From Micrococcales bacterium KH10 (GTDB lineage Bacteria; Actinomycetota; Actinomycetes; Actinomycetales; Cellulomonadaceae), in assembly GCA_900188465.1 (NCBI GenBank), contig FZPE01000001.1, positions 558,001 to 622,000 of the forward strand: a DNA stretch of 64,000 nucleotides. Direction: 5' to 3'. Every line of letters begins with the position of its first letter. Position 1 is the stretch's first letter. The notes below the pieces were generated by a model. That model did no database searches and was not told the origin of the DNA. It saw only the letters and a list, made by a program, of their open reading frames with translations. Positions 27,030 to 35,494 of this stretch are shown piece by piece. The position numbers were made by a program, and so were the translations under genes.

Positions 27030-28773
27030 GGTCCGCGCCCTGATCGCAGCGATGCGGCTGATTGACGTGCCGTGGACTTCGGTCATTCGGGCGATCACGC
27101 TCGGCACCCTTGCTTTGGGCAGTGCGGTCGGACTTGGCGCCGCATCGGCCTGGTTGATCGCGCGGGCTTCGCAGATGCCTCCGGTGCTGTCGCTGTCGAT
27201 GGTCGTTGTCACCGTGCGGGCCCTGGGTATTTCGCGCGGGCTGATGCGATACCTGGAACGGCTCGCCTCGCACCAGGTGGCACTGAAATCAATGGGCGCG
27301 CTGCGCACTGCGCTCTATGAGCGGCTGGCGACCGGCCCAACCGGCGTGGTCAGCACGCTGCGCCGTGGGGATGTGCTGGCGCGCATCGGCGCAGATGTCG
27401 ATCATGTTGGCGACGTTGTCGTTCGGGCCATCATTCCCGCCGCGGTATCTGCCTCGGTGTCGCTACTGTCCATCGTCGCCATGATGCTGCTGCTTCCTGA
27501 AGGCGGTTTGTGGTTGGCCCTTGGACTGGCCATTGCGGGCATTCTTGGGCCGTGGCTGACCGCCCTGGGCGCGCGACGCGCTGAAACGGACTCAGCAGCA
27601 GCCCGCGGCGAGGTCACTGCTCGCTCCCTGGACCTGGTGGACCACGCATCCGAGATGATCGTCACGGGCAATGTCGCGGCAGCAATAAAGTCGTTGCGGA
27701 CAGCCGATCAGCGCTGGAAGGACTCGACCCAGGCTGGGGCTCGTGCCCTTGCTGCCGGCGCGGCAGCCGGAACCTTGGGACTGGCCGTCGCGGTGCTCGG
27801 CGCATTGCTCGCGGGCATCCCGGCGGTGACATCGGGCCGACTTGGTGAAGTGACGCTGGCGGTTGTCGTGCTGACACCGCTGGCAGCCTTTGAATCGACA
27901 CTTGTACTGCCCGCCGCGGCAATCCAGCTGCATCGCAGCGGAGCAGCCGCACTGCGGCTGAGCGATCTACTGGAACGCACTGGCGTGTCACCCACCACCG
28001 ATCGAGCAGCACAGCGTGCCACCGATCGAGCAGCTCAGCGTGACGCCGATCGAGCAGCTCAGCGTGCCGAGATCCTCCACCACCAGCGAAACGACGACCA
28101 TGCCCAATCGATTAGCGCAGCGAGCCAAGACCGCGAAGCCGTCATCGAGCTCATCGATCTGAAGGTTGGCTGGTCACCGGACACACCGGCAGCCGAGATC
28201 GGATCGCTAAGACTGTCGCGAGGCACGTCTGCGGTCATCGTGGGCCCTTCCGGCAGCGGAAAAACCACCCTGCTGGCCACCATTGCAGGACTCATCGATC
28301 CGATTGCCGGAACCGTGCACACCAGCGGTCCAGCACTCTTGACCACTGAAGACGCTCATGTTTTCCAGACCACCGTGCTGGAGAACTTGCGTGTCGCTCG
28401 CGGCGACGTCGATGCCGATGAAGCTCGCGCTGCGCTCAACCTGGCGGGCTTGACGCCCTGGTTGACGTCGTTGCCCAATGGCCTTGACACAATGGTGGGC
28501 GCTGATGCGAGCACCATCTCCGGCGGCGAACGACGCCGACTGCTGATCGCGAGGTCTTTAGTGGCTCGTCAGCCCATCTTGCTGATTGACGAGCCTGCGG
28601 AACATCTGGATCGTGCCAGTGCAGATGCACTCGTCAAAGACCTGCTCTCGTTGCCCGCGCGAACAGCGGGCAGCGATCACCCTGTTGAAGCCGTGGTCAT
28701 CGCAAGCCACCATCTCGGCGCTATCGATTTTGCCGACCAGGTCATCAGAGTCACGGCTGCGATATCGCAGTGA
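27022..28773 (+). CDS. cydC: ABC exporter subunit CydC
   Basis: 583 residues, partner of CydD. The membrane domain begins MGEVRALIAAMRLIDVPWT and covers about 1-310; the ATPase domain has GPSGSGKTTLLATIAG, VLENLRVARGDV, ISGGERRRLLIARSL and PILLIDEPAEHLD. The linker between them contains three tandem copies of an eight-residue unit (TDRAAQRA) encoded by exact 24-base DNA repeats. The Walker B Glu is kept, so both ATP sites may work. It is translationally coupled to cydD by overlap. Confidence 0.95.
   Translation: MGEVRALIAAMRLIDVPWTSVIRAITLGTLALGSAVGLGAASAWLIARASQMPPVLSLSMVVVTVRALGISRGLMRYLERLASHQVALKSMGALRTALYERLATGPTGVVSTLRRGDVLARIGADVDHVGDVVVRAIIPAAVSASVSLLSIVAMMLLLPEGGLWLALGLAIAGILGPWLTALGARRAETDSAAARGEVTARSLDLVDHASEMIVTGNVAAAIKSLRTADQRWKDSTQAGARALAAGAAAGTLGLAVAVLGALLAGIPAVTSGRLGEVTLAVVVLTPLAAFESTLVLPAAAIQLHRSGAAALRLSDLLERTGVSPTTDRAAQRATDRAAQRDADRAAQRAEILHHQRNDDHAQSISAASQDREAVIELIDLKVGWSPDTPAAEIGSLRLSRGTSAVIVGPSGSGKTTLLATIAGLIDPIAGTVHTSGPALLTTEDAHVFQTTVLENLRVARGDVDADEARAALNLAGLTPWLTSLPNGLDTMVGADASTISGGERRRLLIARSLVARQPILLIDEPAEHLDRASADALVKDLLSLPARTAGSDHPVEAVVIASHHLGAIDFADQVIRVTAAISQ
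27997..28068 (+). repeat. Three tandem 24-base repeats in the cydC linker
   Basis: Units at 27997-28020, 28021-28044 and 28045-28068, near-identical (core CCGATCGAGCAG), encode TDRAAQRA, TDRAAQRD and ADRAAQRA. The repeat keeps the frame. It looks like recent slippage or duplication between the membrane and ATPase domains. Confidence 0.95.
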
Positions 28774-28860
28774 ACATCGCAGTAGGCTGTGACACCTCTA
28801 GTTCACCTGCCTAGAGTTGGAAGAAGCACCGAACTGTATCCATCGAATGTAGGAGCCGTA

Positions 28861-30090
28861 GTGAGCACCCCATCGACCGATGACGCCACGATGCCAGAAA
28901 CCGACTACGAAGCCGCGACGCGGGAGCGATGGATCAGTGCCGGCGCTGAGATCACCACGATGTTGCTGTCAGGCGCGGATGAAGAGGACGTGCTTGAGCA
29001 CATTGTGGAGGTTGCGATGGACGTCGGTTCCGCCGACGCCGCTGCGCTCATTCTTCCTGGGCTTGCGGGCGAGTTGACCGCTGAGATTGTGCAGGGAACC
29101 GGAATCTCACCGCTATTGGGTATGGTCATGCCTCGCCACGGCATGTCATGGACAGCACTGACCAGTGGTGAGGGCCGACTGGTGAAGTCCTTGGCTGACA
29201 AGCCCGATCTGGTCACCGAACCACTACGCGCCTACGGTCCGGCACTCTATGCCCCGATGGGCACCGCGGAACAACCGGTTGGCGTGCTGTTGCTGCTGCG
29301 CACGGTCGGATCACACGAATTCGACGATGCTGACCTACGACGTGCGCAGTCCTTCGCAAAGCAGGCGGCGTTGGCACTCGTCCTTCAAGATGCCCGCCAA
29401 GCGCAAGCCCAAGCCCAATTGGTCGAGGAACGTGAACGTATCGCTCGCGACCTGCACGATCTGGCCATTCAGCAGCTGTTTGCCACTGGAATGCAATTGG
29501 AAGTCGTGCGTCGCAGGGCTGGACGCGGCCTGGATAAAGCCGGTCTGATCGCGATCATCGATGAGGCGCTGACCTCGGTGGACTCCTCTGTCAAGGAAAT
29601 CCGCACCGTGGTGCGGTCATTGCGCGATCCAGACGCCGCCTCTGGCGTGGTCGAACGACTACGACGAGAGTCCTCGCTGGCGCGAACTGGCCTGGGTTTT
29701 GCCCCGTCGTTGATCATCACCCTCGACGACAGGTCGGTTGGAGATTCCGCCGAGGACGAGGAGTTCTTCGACTCGGTCATCGTCGGGTCGCTAGCTGACG
29801 ACGTAGTTGCGGTAGTGCGTGAGGGATTGGCGAATGCGGCTCGGCATGCCCAGGCATCGTCGGTTTCGGCACGTATCGAATTACGCACCACCGGTGAAGG
29901 CATCACCGTGGAGGTTGAGGACGATGGTATAGGTCTCGGAAATGCTTCTGGACGCAAGTCCGGCACCTGGAACCTTGCCGCCCGTGCAAGGCAACATAGC
30001 GGTGAGTCCGTCATCAAGGATTCGCCCAGTGGACGAGGGACTCTGCTGCACTGGCACGCACCGGTTCACCCCGCTGACGCACGTCACTGA
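28861..30090 (+). CDS. GAF-domain sensor histidine kinase (NarX/DevS type)
   Basis: 409 residues from GTG 28861 with AGGAG nine bases before; the frame is open earlier but without a ribosome site. A GAF domain (about 30-175, PRHGMSWTALTSGEGRLV, APMGTAEQPVGVLLLLRT) precedes the HisKA_3 dimerisation helix ERERIARDLHDLAIQQLF with its phospho-accepting His, and a HATPase domain with REGLANAARHAQASSV and VEDDGIGL. There is no membrane helix, so it senses a cytoplasmic signal. It follows cydC by about 90 bases on the same strand; control of respiration in response to oxygen or redox state is inferred. The NarL-type regulator at 34.8-35.5 kb is a candidate partner. Confidence 0.93.
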   Translation: MSTPSTDDATMPETDYEAATRERWISAGAEITTMLLSGADEEDVLEHIVEVAMDVGSADAAALILPGLAGELTAEIVQGTGISPLLGMVMPRHGMSWTALTSGEGRLVKSLADKPDLVTEPLRAYGPALYAPMGTAEQPVGVLLLLRTVGSHEFDDADLRRAQSFAKQAALALVLQDARQAQAQAQLVEERERIARDLHDLAIQQLFATGMQLEVVRRRAGRGLDKAGLIAIIDEALTSVDSSVKEIRTVVRSLRDPDAASGVVERLRRESSLARTGLGFAPSLIITLDDRSVGDSAEDEEFFDSVIVGSLADDVVAVVREGLANAARHAQASSVSARIELRTTGEGITVEVEDDGIGLGNASGRKSGTWNLAARARQHSGESVIKDSPSGRGTLLHWHAPVHPADARH

Positions 30091-30185
30091 CCGTTACGGA
30101 CATAAGAGTCGGCACAGACATCGGGTAACCGGCCAACGTCGCCCGGTTTGGCTCGCTGTGACTTCTGTGACCATCGGATCGCGGG

Positions 30186-30229
30186 CTTCTCTCGGTCGCT
30201 CCCAAAATTTTGAGCGCGACCGAGAGAAG
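30186..30229. terminator. Bidirectional terminator-like hairpin
   Basis: Perfect 14-base arms (CTTCTCTCGGTCGC at 30186-30199 and its complement at 30216-30229). It lies between the convergent histidine kinase and the Ig-like remnant. A T-run is weak, but the AAAATTTT in the loop and the placement suit a shared terminator. Confidence 0.7.
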
Positions 30230-30247
30230 CACCTACAGCCAATGCGG

Positions 30248-30847
30248 TCAGCGGAACTTCATGACGTTGCGCTTAAAGCGCTTATCTCCGGTGTAGATCA
30301 CACGGACCTGTCCAGTCTTGCGGACGTTCTTCACCTTTACTTTGGCGATGAACTTGCCCTTGACCTTCTTGACTCGTGCCTTGCCGACGACCTGCTTGCC
30401 AATTTGGATGCGAACCTTGCCCTTCAGCTTCGCCTTACGCGGGGCGTTGATCCTTATCCGTTTGACTGAACTCCTGCCGTCTCGCAAGTTGCGCTTGGCA
30501 CGCTTCGCCTTGACGAGTGTGACCTTCGCCTTGGCCTTGACGACACGTAATTGAACCGCAGTAGCAATCCGTGGTGCCGTCACATTGCTGCCCGCTACCG
30601 GGGTGAAGGTCACTGTGAGATTATGACGTCCGACCTTCAGTTTCTTCGGCAGCAGCACAGTGGCCCCGCCCGCGGTCAACTGTTGTGAACCGAGCACCTT
30701 GGCGCCACGAACTGCGTTATTACTTCTGGGGTGATGTATCCCGCTGCGTTGCGGGGGCGTTATCAAGGTCGCGGTGCGATCTCGACTCTCCCACACCAAA
30801 CCTGGCGGTATAGACCTTTCAGTAAATATACGTAGAATGGTTGACAT
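30248..30847 (-). pseudogene. Remnant of a secreted protein with basic Ig-like C-terminal domain
   Basis: 199 codons. The last ~150 residues form a Lys/Arg-rich beta domain: LPKKLKVGRHNLTVTFTPVA, then KVRIQIGKQVVGKARVKKVK and VRVIYTGDKRFKRNVMKF, matching the closing domains of bacterial Ig-like repeat proteins. The first ~45 residues (STILRIFTERSIPPGLVWES) do not look like protein of this type, and there is no signal peptide. I take it as the 3' end of a lost larger gene, or a gene whose true start is missing. It is divergent from the GH76-like gene, whose C-terminal domain has the same character. Confidence 0.55.
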
Positions 30848-30896
30848 CTGACAACGATGTCATCGGGACGCGGTCCCGAGAGCCTCAAGGAGTCCC

Positions 30897-33602
30897 ATGC
30901 GTCGCCAGTTGCCCTCATCGACATTTGCACGCACCGCGAAACGCGCAGTCGGCCTAGCGGCCACGGCTGCGTTGGCCGCGCCACTGGCGTTGGCCGTCGC
31001 GAGCACATCGGCCAGTGCTGCTGCAGAGCCTGATCGCGTCGCATCGTCACGAACCATCGAAGGGCGCACAATCGAGCTGCTCGTTGATGACACTACTGGT
31101 GATGTAGCCGCTCGCATCACAGGTGCCATCGAGGGCGACGAGATTTGGCTAGATCGTTCAATCAACGGATTCGACACCTGGGACGGTCGCCTCGGCTTTA
31201 ATGACGATGTCACCGGTGACACATTGATTTCCGATCCCGCCGCCGACCTCAATGACCGAGTAGGCGACGATATTGCTCTGTTCCGCGCGTGCGCCAGAAT
31301 CGAACTCCCTGAAGACGACGAGCTCGTCGAATGCACCGAAGGTAGCCGCAGCCGCAGCGGCGACGCGTTAGCCGCCGCGAATGGCTTACTGCAGTACTAC
31401 AACGCCTCCTCGAATATTTTCGATGCTCCCGGACCGCAGATTGACCCGGTTAGCCACCACTGGCTGCGGTGGTGGCACAGCGCAGTCGCCACTTCGGCTC
31501 TGGTGGAGACTATGCGAGTTACCGGCGATCATCGTTATCTGCCGCTCATTGAAGAAATTCACACCAGCAATCGCGTAAAGAACTTCGGTTTCGGAGATGA
31601 GTTCCGGAATGAGTTCATAGACGATACCGGCTGGTGGGCAATGGCATGGATCGACGCCTACCGGCTCACTGGCGAACAGAAGTATCTAGATTCCGCCCAA
31701 ATCGCTACCGAGTTCATGTCACAACATTGGAACTCCCAAACTGCGTGTGGAGGAATCTTCTGGAAGTTAGAACACAGTCCGAACAATGGATGGGAGCCAC
31801 TCGGGCACCTTGCTGCGATTTCAAACTCACTCTACCTTCAAGTCAATGCTGCACTTTACCGGGAAACCGGTGACCGGCAGTATCTCGACGAAGCAGAGAA
31901 AGAATGGCAATGGTATTCGTCAAAGGGGCTCATTGACAATGACGGACTCGTACTAGACGGAGTTAATCGCGACGGTAGTCCAACCCGCCCTGAATGCACC
32001 GCAGGTGGAGGAAAGTTCACATACAACTCCGGTGTCATCGTTTCTGGACTCGTAGAGTATTACCACGCTACTGGGAACACATCGCTTCTCGATTCCGCCC
32101 AGTTCGTAGCGCATGGAATCACAACTAGTCAAACTTTCTCGCCCGGGGGAATACTCCAAGATAGTTGTGAACGCCGAACCGATGAATGGATGAACGAAAA
32201 CCCAGATGAACGCAACAAACCAGTACCTGAAAAACCGTTCAATGGCTATCGATGCCAAAACGACGGGCCTGTCTTTAAAGGACCAACGGTTCGCGGGCTC
32301 GGAGAGTTGAACGCAACGCTCAAGTCCATCGATGGAACAGCGCCTTATTCCGAGTATCTTGACCGCCAAATCGCCACCGCTCAGAACACAGGATCTCGGC
32401 AGGCTGGTCGCGCGGAGGGCGCGGACTTGTATGGTTTGCGTTGGTACGACGATGGAGCAAACAAGCTCCACGTTGGTAACCAAGTTGCCGGTGCGATGCT
32501 TGCCAATGCCACCGCGGTGACCCCTCAAGCGGCTCAACCCCATGTCACGTTAACGACTGTTCCTGCTGCACCGACAACCTCAGGGTGGTATCGCACAACT
32601 GTGACCGCGACAGCAGCAGCCACACCGAACACGGATCTCGAGCAATCGCTGGGGACAGGCTGGTCGCAATATGAAGGGCCTCGCCAGTTCACTGACGGAG
32701 AGCACCTGATGAGTGTGCGAAGTACTGGCTCAGGACGCGTGATCTCACGCTGGATTCGAGTCGATAGCTTAGCGCCTAGCGTTACTGCAACGATTCCCGA
32801 GTTCCAGCGCATCGTCACGCTAACCGCCTCAGATGCCACTTCAGGGCTCGACCGGATCGAATACCGGTTGGGTACTGGTCCGTGGCAGCGCTACACCACC
32901 TCGGTGACAGTGCCATTGACGCAACCGTCGATCTCCTACCGAGCATTCGACATTGCCGGAAACGTCTCTGACGTACGTACTCATTCCTTCGGGCCACAGT
33001 TGGGCAGCCGGGTTCAGGTGTCCGTACAGGATGCTGCGATCGGCGCGGCAGCAAGCATCACTGCTCGAGTCAGCGCAGCCGATGCCCAATTCGCCAACGA
33101 TCTCGCAGCAACGCCGACCGGAACGATCCAGGTCTCACGGGATGGCCGTGTCATCGCCTCAGGGGCATTGCGTGCCGGTCAAGTGACGCTGGCGTTGCCG
33201 AAGGACTTCAACGTCGGCACGCACTCGCTTCAGGTGCTCTACAGCGGTTCGGGCGTATTCCATTCGACTTCCGCTGGCACCACACTGCGGGTGACGAAGA
33301 CCTCCGCTACCGCCAAGGTGAAGGCAAAGAAGAAGATCAAGCGTTCCAAGCGCCTCAAGGTGACTACGACGGTCCGTACCGCGACAGGAGTCAAAGCGCG
33401 AGGTAAGGTCCGCATTCGCGTCTTCCGGGGCAAGAAGCGGGTGCTGCAGCGCAACGTCAAACTCAATGCCAAAGGCAAAGCAAAGGTGAAACTGCCACGG
33501 ATTAAGAAACCCGGCAAGTACACCGTTCGAGTCGTCTACCGCGGAAACGCTGAAGCCAAGCAGAGCAAGACGAACAAGTCCAAGTTGCGCGTAGTTCGGT
33601 AA
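30897..33602 (+). CDS. Secreted GH76-like glycoside hydrolase with Ig-like and cationic C-terminal domains
   Basis: 901 residues. A signal peptide (basic start, LAATAALAAPLALAVA, cleavage near ASAAA, about residue 43) is followed by an alpha/alpha-barrel domain (about 155-545). It contains FIDDTGWWAMAWIDAYRLTG with a DD pair (242-243), as in the catalytic DD of GH76 alpha-1,6-mannanases, plus CGGIFWK (284-290) and TYNSGVIVSGLVEYY. A fibronectin/Ig-like segment with DRIEYRLGTGPWQRYTT follows, then an Ig-like repeat, and a very basic end with KAKKKIKRSKRLKVTTTV. The substrate could be a mannan, perhaps host or fungal. The middle looks AT-richer than neighbours, suggesting transfer. GH76 is my best fit, not proven. 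Confidence 0.72.
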   Translation: MRRQLPSSTFARTAKRAVGLAATAALAAPLALAVASTSASAAAEPDRVASSRTIEGRTIELLVDDTTGDVAARITGAIEGDEIWLDRSINGFDTWDGRLGFNDDVTGDTLISDPAADLNDRVGDDIALFRACARIELPEDDELVECTEGSRSRSGDALAAANGLLQYYNASSNIFDAPGPQIDPVSHHWLRWWHSAVATSALVETMRVTGDHRYLPLIEEIHTSNRVKNFGFGDEFRNEFIDDTGWWAMAWIDAYRLTGEQKYLDSAQIATEFMSQHWNSQTACGGIFWKLEHSPNNGWEPLGHLAAISNSLYLQVNAALYRETGDRQYLDEAEKEWQWYSSKGLIDNDGLVLDGVNRDGSPTRPECTAGGGKFTYNSGVIVSGLVEYYHATGNTSLLDSAQFVAHGITTSQTFSPGGILQDSCERRTDEWMNENPDERNKPVPEKPFNGYRCQNDGPVFKGPTVRGLGELNATLKSIDGTAPYSEYLDRQIATAQNTGSRQAGRAEGADLYGLRWYDDGANKLHVGNQVAGAMLANATAVTPQAAQPHVTLTTVPAAPTTSGWYRTTVTATAAATPNTDLEQSLGTGWSQYEGPRQFTDGEHLMSVRSTGSGRVISRWIRVDSLAPSVTATIPEFQRIVTLTASDATSGLDRIEYRLGTGPWQRYTTSVTVPLTQPSISYRAFDIAGNVSDVRTHSFGPQLGSRVQVSVQDAAIGAAASITARVSAADAQFANDLAATPTGTIQVSRDGRVIASGALRAGQVTLALPKDFNVGTHSLQVLYSGSGVFHSTSAGTTLRVTKTSATAKVKAKKKIKRSKRLKVTTTVRTATGVKARGKVRIRVFRGKKRVLQRNVKLNAKGKAKVKLPRIKKPGKYTVRVVYRGNAEAKQSKTNKSKLRVVR

Positions 33603-33643
33603 TTCCTCGACGAGAGGCAACCGTCCCGTTGCGCATACTCGTT

Positions 33644-33701
33644 AGCCCGATATGCAAAGTGGCCGTCGAATATATCCGGCTACCGCTTTTCATATCGGGC
33701 T
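33644..33701 (+). terminator. Terminator-like inverted repeat after the GH76-like gene
   Basis: Arms AGCCCGATATG (33644-33654) and CATATCGGGCT (33691-33701), 36-base loop, followed by CTTAATC. It is a plausible end for the hydrolase transcript, with a weak T-run. Confidence 0.5.
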
Positions 33702-33804
33702 CTTAATCACCATCGCGGAACAGTTCTTCGATGAGCCACAAGCAACCTCGAGGAATTCTCGCGAACAGATGAGTGACGGCTCACCGAGTCCATAGTAGGA
33801 TCGT

Positions 33805-33849
33805 GCGGGACCGGGCAATGAAGCCCGCGTAAACCGTAAGGATGCGGTT
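33805..33849 (+). promoter_or_regulatory. Two-hairpin leader occluding a ribosome site
   Basis: A first hairpin (CGGGC 33812-33816 with GCCCG 33823-33827, or GCGGG 33805-33809 with CCCGC 33824-33828) is followed by AACCG (33832-33836) pairing with CGGTT (33845-33849). The second loop holds the AAGGA ribosome site, and its 3' arm ends exactly at the ATG. This could be a translational switch; I cannot match it to a named riboswitch. Confidence 0.5.
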
Positions 33850-34758
33850 ATGACAAGCGGTTCTTACCACAACGGAAAAGCCGATTTAGCATCACAACCA
33901 CATCGCGAAGCCACGCGTGGATCACATTTGAGCACGGTGTTCTTTATCATCGCGCTGCTGCTAGTTGCCGCCGCCACCGCGGCGGCCATTGGTGCTGCAC
34001 TGGAAACCTATCGTGCTGACACGCGGAGCCTCGATGGATCGGGGCAACTCGCTAATAACACCGAACCTGCTTCGACGGTGCCGCTCAGCACTGCCGGAAC
34101 TACCGACGGTCAAATTGTCGGAGTCGTGCTCCCCGCTAACACCACCGCCCGCCACAGCCTGGTTGAACAGCATTGGCTCAAAGCCGTGCACAAGACCGAA
34201 TTGCCTATCGAAGTCCGCCACGCCACTGATGTGGCGGGTCAACGAGAAGCTCTCCAAGAGTTCGCAGTACGCACAGACGTCGATGTCATTGTTCTCACCC
34301 CCACTGACCCTGAACTCCTGGCATCTGATGTGGTCGATGCCCAGGAACGAGGCACCTACGTCATCGGAGTGGTTGCCCCTCGTGAAGTCGACATCAATGC
34401 CGATGTGGTGATCTCTTTTGAGTCCTCAGCGATCACTAACGCCATCGAATTGGCCCGCACCGTCACCGATTCAGCCGGAGTCATTCCTGTCATCGACGGC
34501 ACTGGAAATGCCGTTCAGCATGTCACTGACCTCATGCACGGCGATGTGGCTGCGTTGATCTATCTCGATGGGACACGGGCAGTTCAATCGGCGATCTCGG
34601 CTGCTACGGAATTGCGCCATAGTGAATATGAGCCGGGCGACCAGACGCAAGAGGTATGGGTCAACCCTCAGATAGTCACACGTGACAACGCGTCAGATGT
34701 GCTTGCCAATAATCCGGAACTGGCCGCGGCCGTCGCTGAGAGTCAAGTGAGTAATTAG
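33850..34758 (+). CDS. Membrane-anchored periplasmic-binding-protein-like protein
   Basis: 302 residues. A cytoplasmic start is followed by one membrane helix (VFFIIALLLVAAATAAAIGA, about 31-50), a Ser/Thr-rich linker, and a domain like sugar-binding proteins of the RbsB/XylF fold. VGVVLPANTTARHSLVEQHW is strand 1, DVIVLTPTDPELLASDVVDA the conserved second region, and GTYVIGVVAPREV follows. PQIVTRDNASDVLANNPELA resembles the XylF-type C-terminus. The total is shorter than a full binding protein, and no ABC transporter genes accompany it, so transport is doubtful; sensing is possible. AAGGA sits in a hairpin loop before the ATG. Confidence 0.65.
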   Translation: MTSGSYHNGKADLASQPHREATRGSHLSTVFFIIALLLVAAATAAAIGAALETYRADTRSLDGSGQLANNTEPASTVPLSTAGTTDGQIVGVVLPANTTARHSLVEQHWLKAVHKTELPIEVRHATDVAGQREALQEFAVRTDVDVIVLTPTDPELLASDVVDAQERGTYVIGVVAPREVDINADVVISFESSAITNAIELARTVTDSAGVIPVIDGTGNAVQHVTDLMHGDVAALIYLDGTRAVQSAISAATELRHSEYEPGDQTQEVWVNPQIVTRDNASDVLANNPELAAAVAESQVSN

Positions 34759-34773
34759 ACGTCGCACTCCGCT

Positions 34774-34813
34774 GGGCTATTCGACTGAGGGGTTCTCCCC
34801 TCCTACCTAGCCC
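34774..34813. terminator. Bidirectional terminator
   Basis: Nested hairpin between convergent genes: outer arms GGGCTA (34774-34779) and TAGCCC (34808-34813), inner stem GAGGGG-TTCT-CCCCTC (34787-34802). Confidence 0.6.
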
Positions 34814-34814
34814 G

Positions 34815-35477
34815 TTACTGGTCTGCCGACCAGGCCCGGTTACGTCGAGCCGCGGCCCATGCCGCGACCTGGGTGCGTCGCTGCAAGCCCATTTTCGCTA
34901 GCAGCGACGTGATGTGGTTCTTCACAGTCTTCTCCGCGATGGACAATCGTTCGGCGATTTCACGGTTCGATAGGCCCTCCCCGATCAGGTTGACTACTTT
35001 CAACTCTGATGGCGTCAGATCCTCAGTTGGATCGTCATGGTCCTTGCGCCGACGAGTCACAGTCTTCTCGTCCAGGAGAACTCGTCCTGCCCCCACCGCC
35101 CGGACCACGTCAGCGATCTCCGCGCCGCGCACAGACTTGAGAACGTAGGCGACAGCTCCGGCATCGAGCGCGGCTGCGAGCGCCACATCGTCGTCAAAGG
35201 AGGTCAGCACGATTGCGCGCACAGACTCGTCACGGGCGTGAACAGCCTTAATGAGGTCGATTCCGGTACCGTCTGGCAGTTGCAGATCGACGAGCATCAC
35301 TGCGGGGTGGACGAGTTCGGCCCGTCGCAGACCCTCGGCAACGCTTCCGGCCTCGGCAACAATGGTCATGCCTTCGGAGCGGTCAATGACCTCCGCGATA
35401 CCGCGACGAACGACCTCGTGGTCGTCGATGATCATGACGGTCAGGTCAGAACCGGAGTTTCCCTGTGGTGTGTTCAC
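34815..35477 (-). CDS. NarL/FixJ family response regulator
   Basis: 220 residues. The receiver domain shows VMIIDDHEVVRRGIAEV with the acidic pair, MLVDLQLPDGTGIDLI with the phospho-accepting Asp, and IVLTSFDDD and YVLKSVRGAEI with the conserved Thr/Ser and Lys. The LuxR-type output domain has LTPSELKVVNLIGEGLSNRE and IAERLSIAEKTVKNHITSLL. This is the DevR/NarL class, which dimerises on inverted repeats after phosphorylation. The histidine kinase at 28.9-30.1 kb is of the matching type, but about 4.7 kb of other genes lie between, so the pairing is a hypothesis. It converges with the binding-protein-like gene. Confidence 0.95.
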   Translation of the reverse strand: MNTPQGNSGSDLTVMIIDDHEVVRRGIAEVIDRSEGMTIVAEAGSVAEGLRRAELVHPAVMLVDLQLPDGTGIDLIKAVHARDESVRAIVLTSFDDDVALAAALDAGAVAYVLKSVRGAEIADVVRAVGAGRVLLDEKTVTRRRKDHDDPTEDLTPSELKVVNLIGEGLSNREIAERLSIAEKTVKNHITSLLAKMGLQRRTQVAAWAAARRNRAWSADQ

Positions 35478-35494
35478 ACGATCATCTTAGAGTG

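Noticed and set aside
27997-28068. CRISPR-like direct repeats
   Set aside because: The units are contiguous, without spacers, and encode protein in frame; no CRISPR array or cas genes were seen in the window.
33780-33850. Known riboswitch (c-di-GMP, SAM, c-di-AMP, fluoride)
   Set aside because: I compared the leader with the core motifs I remember and none fits; only the hairpins are reported.
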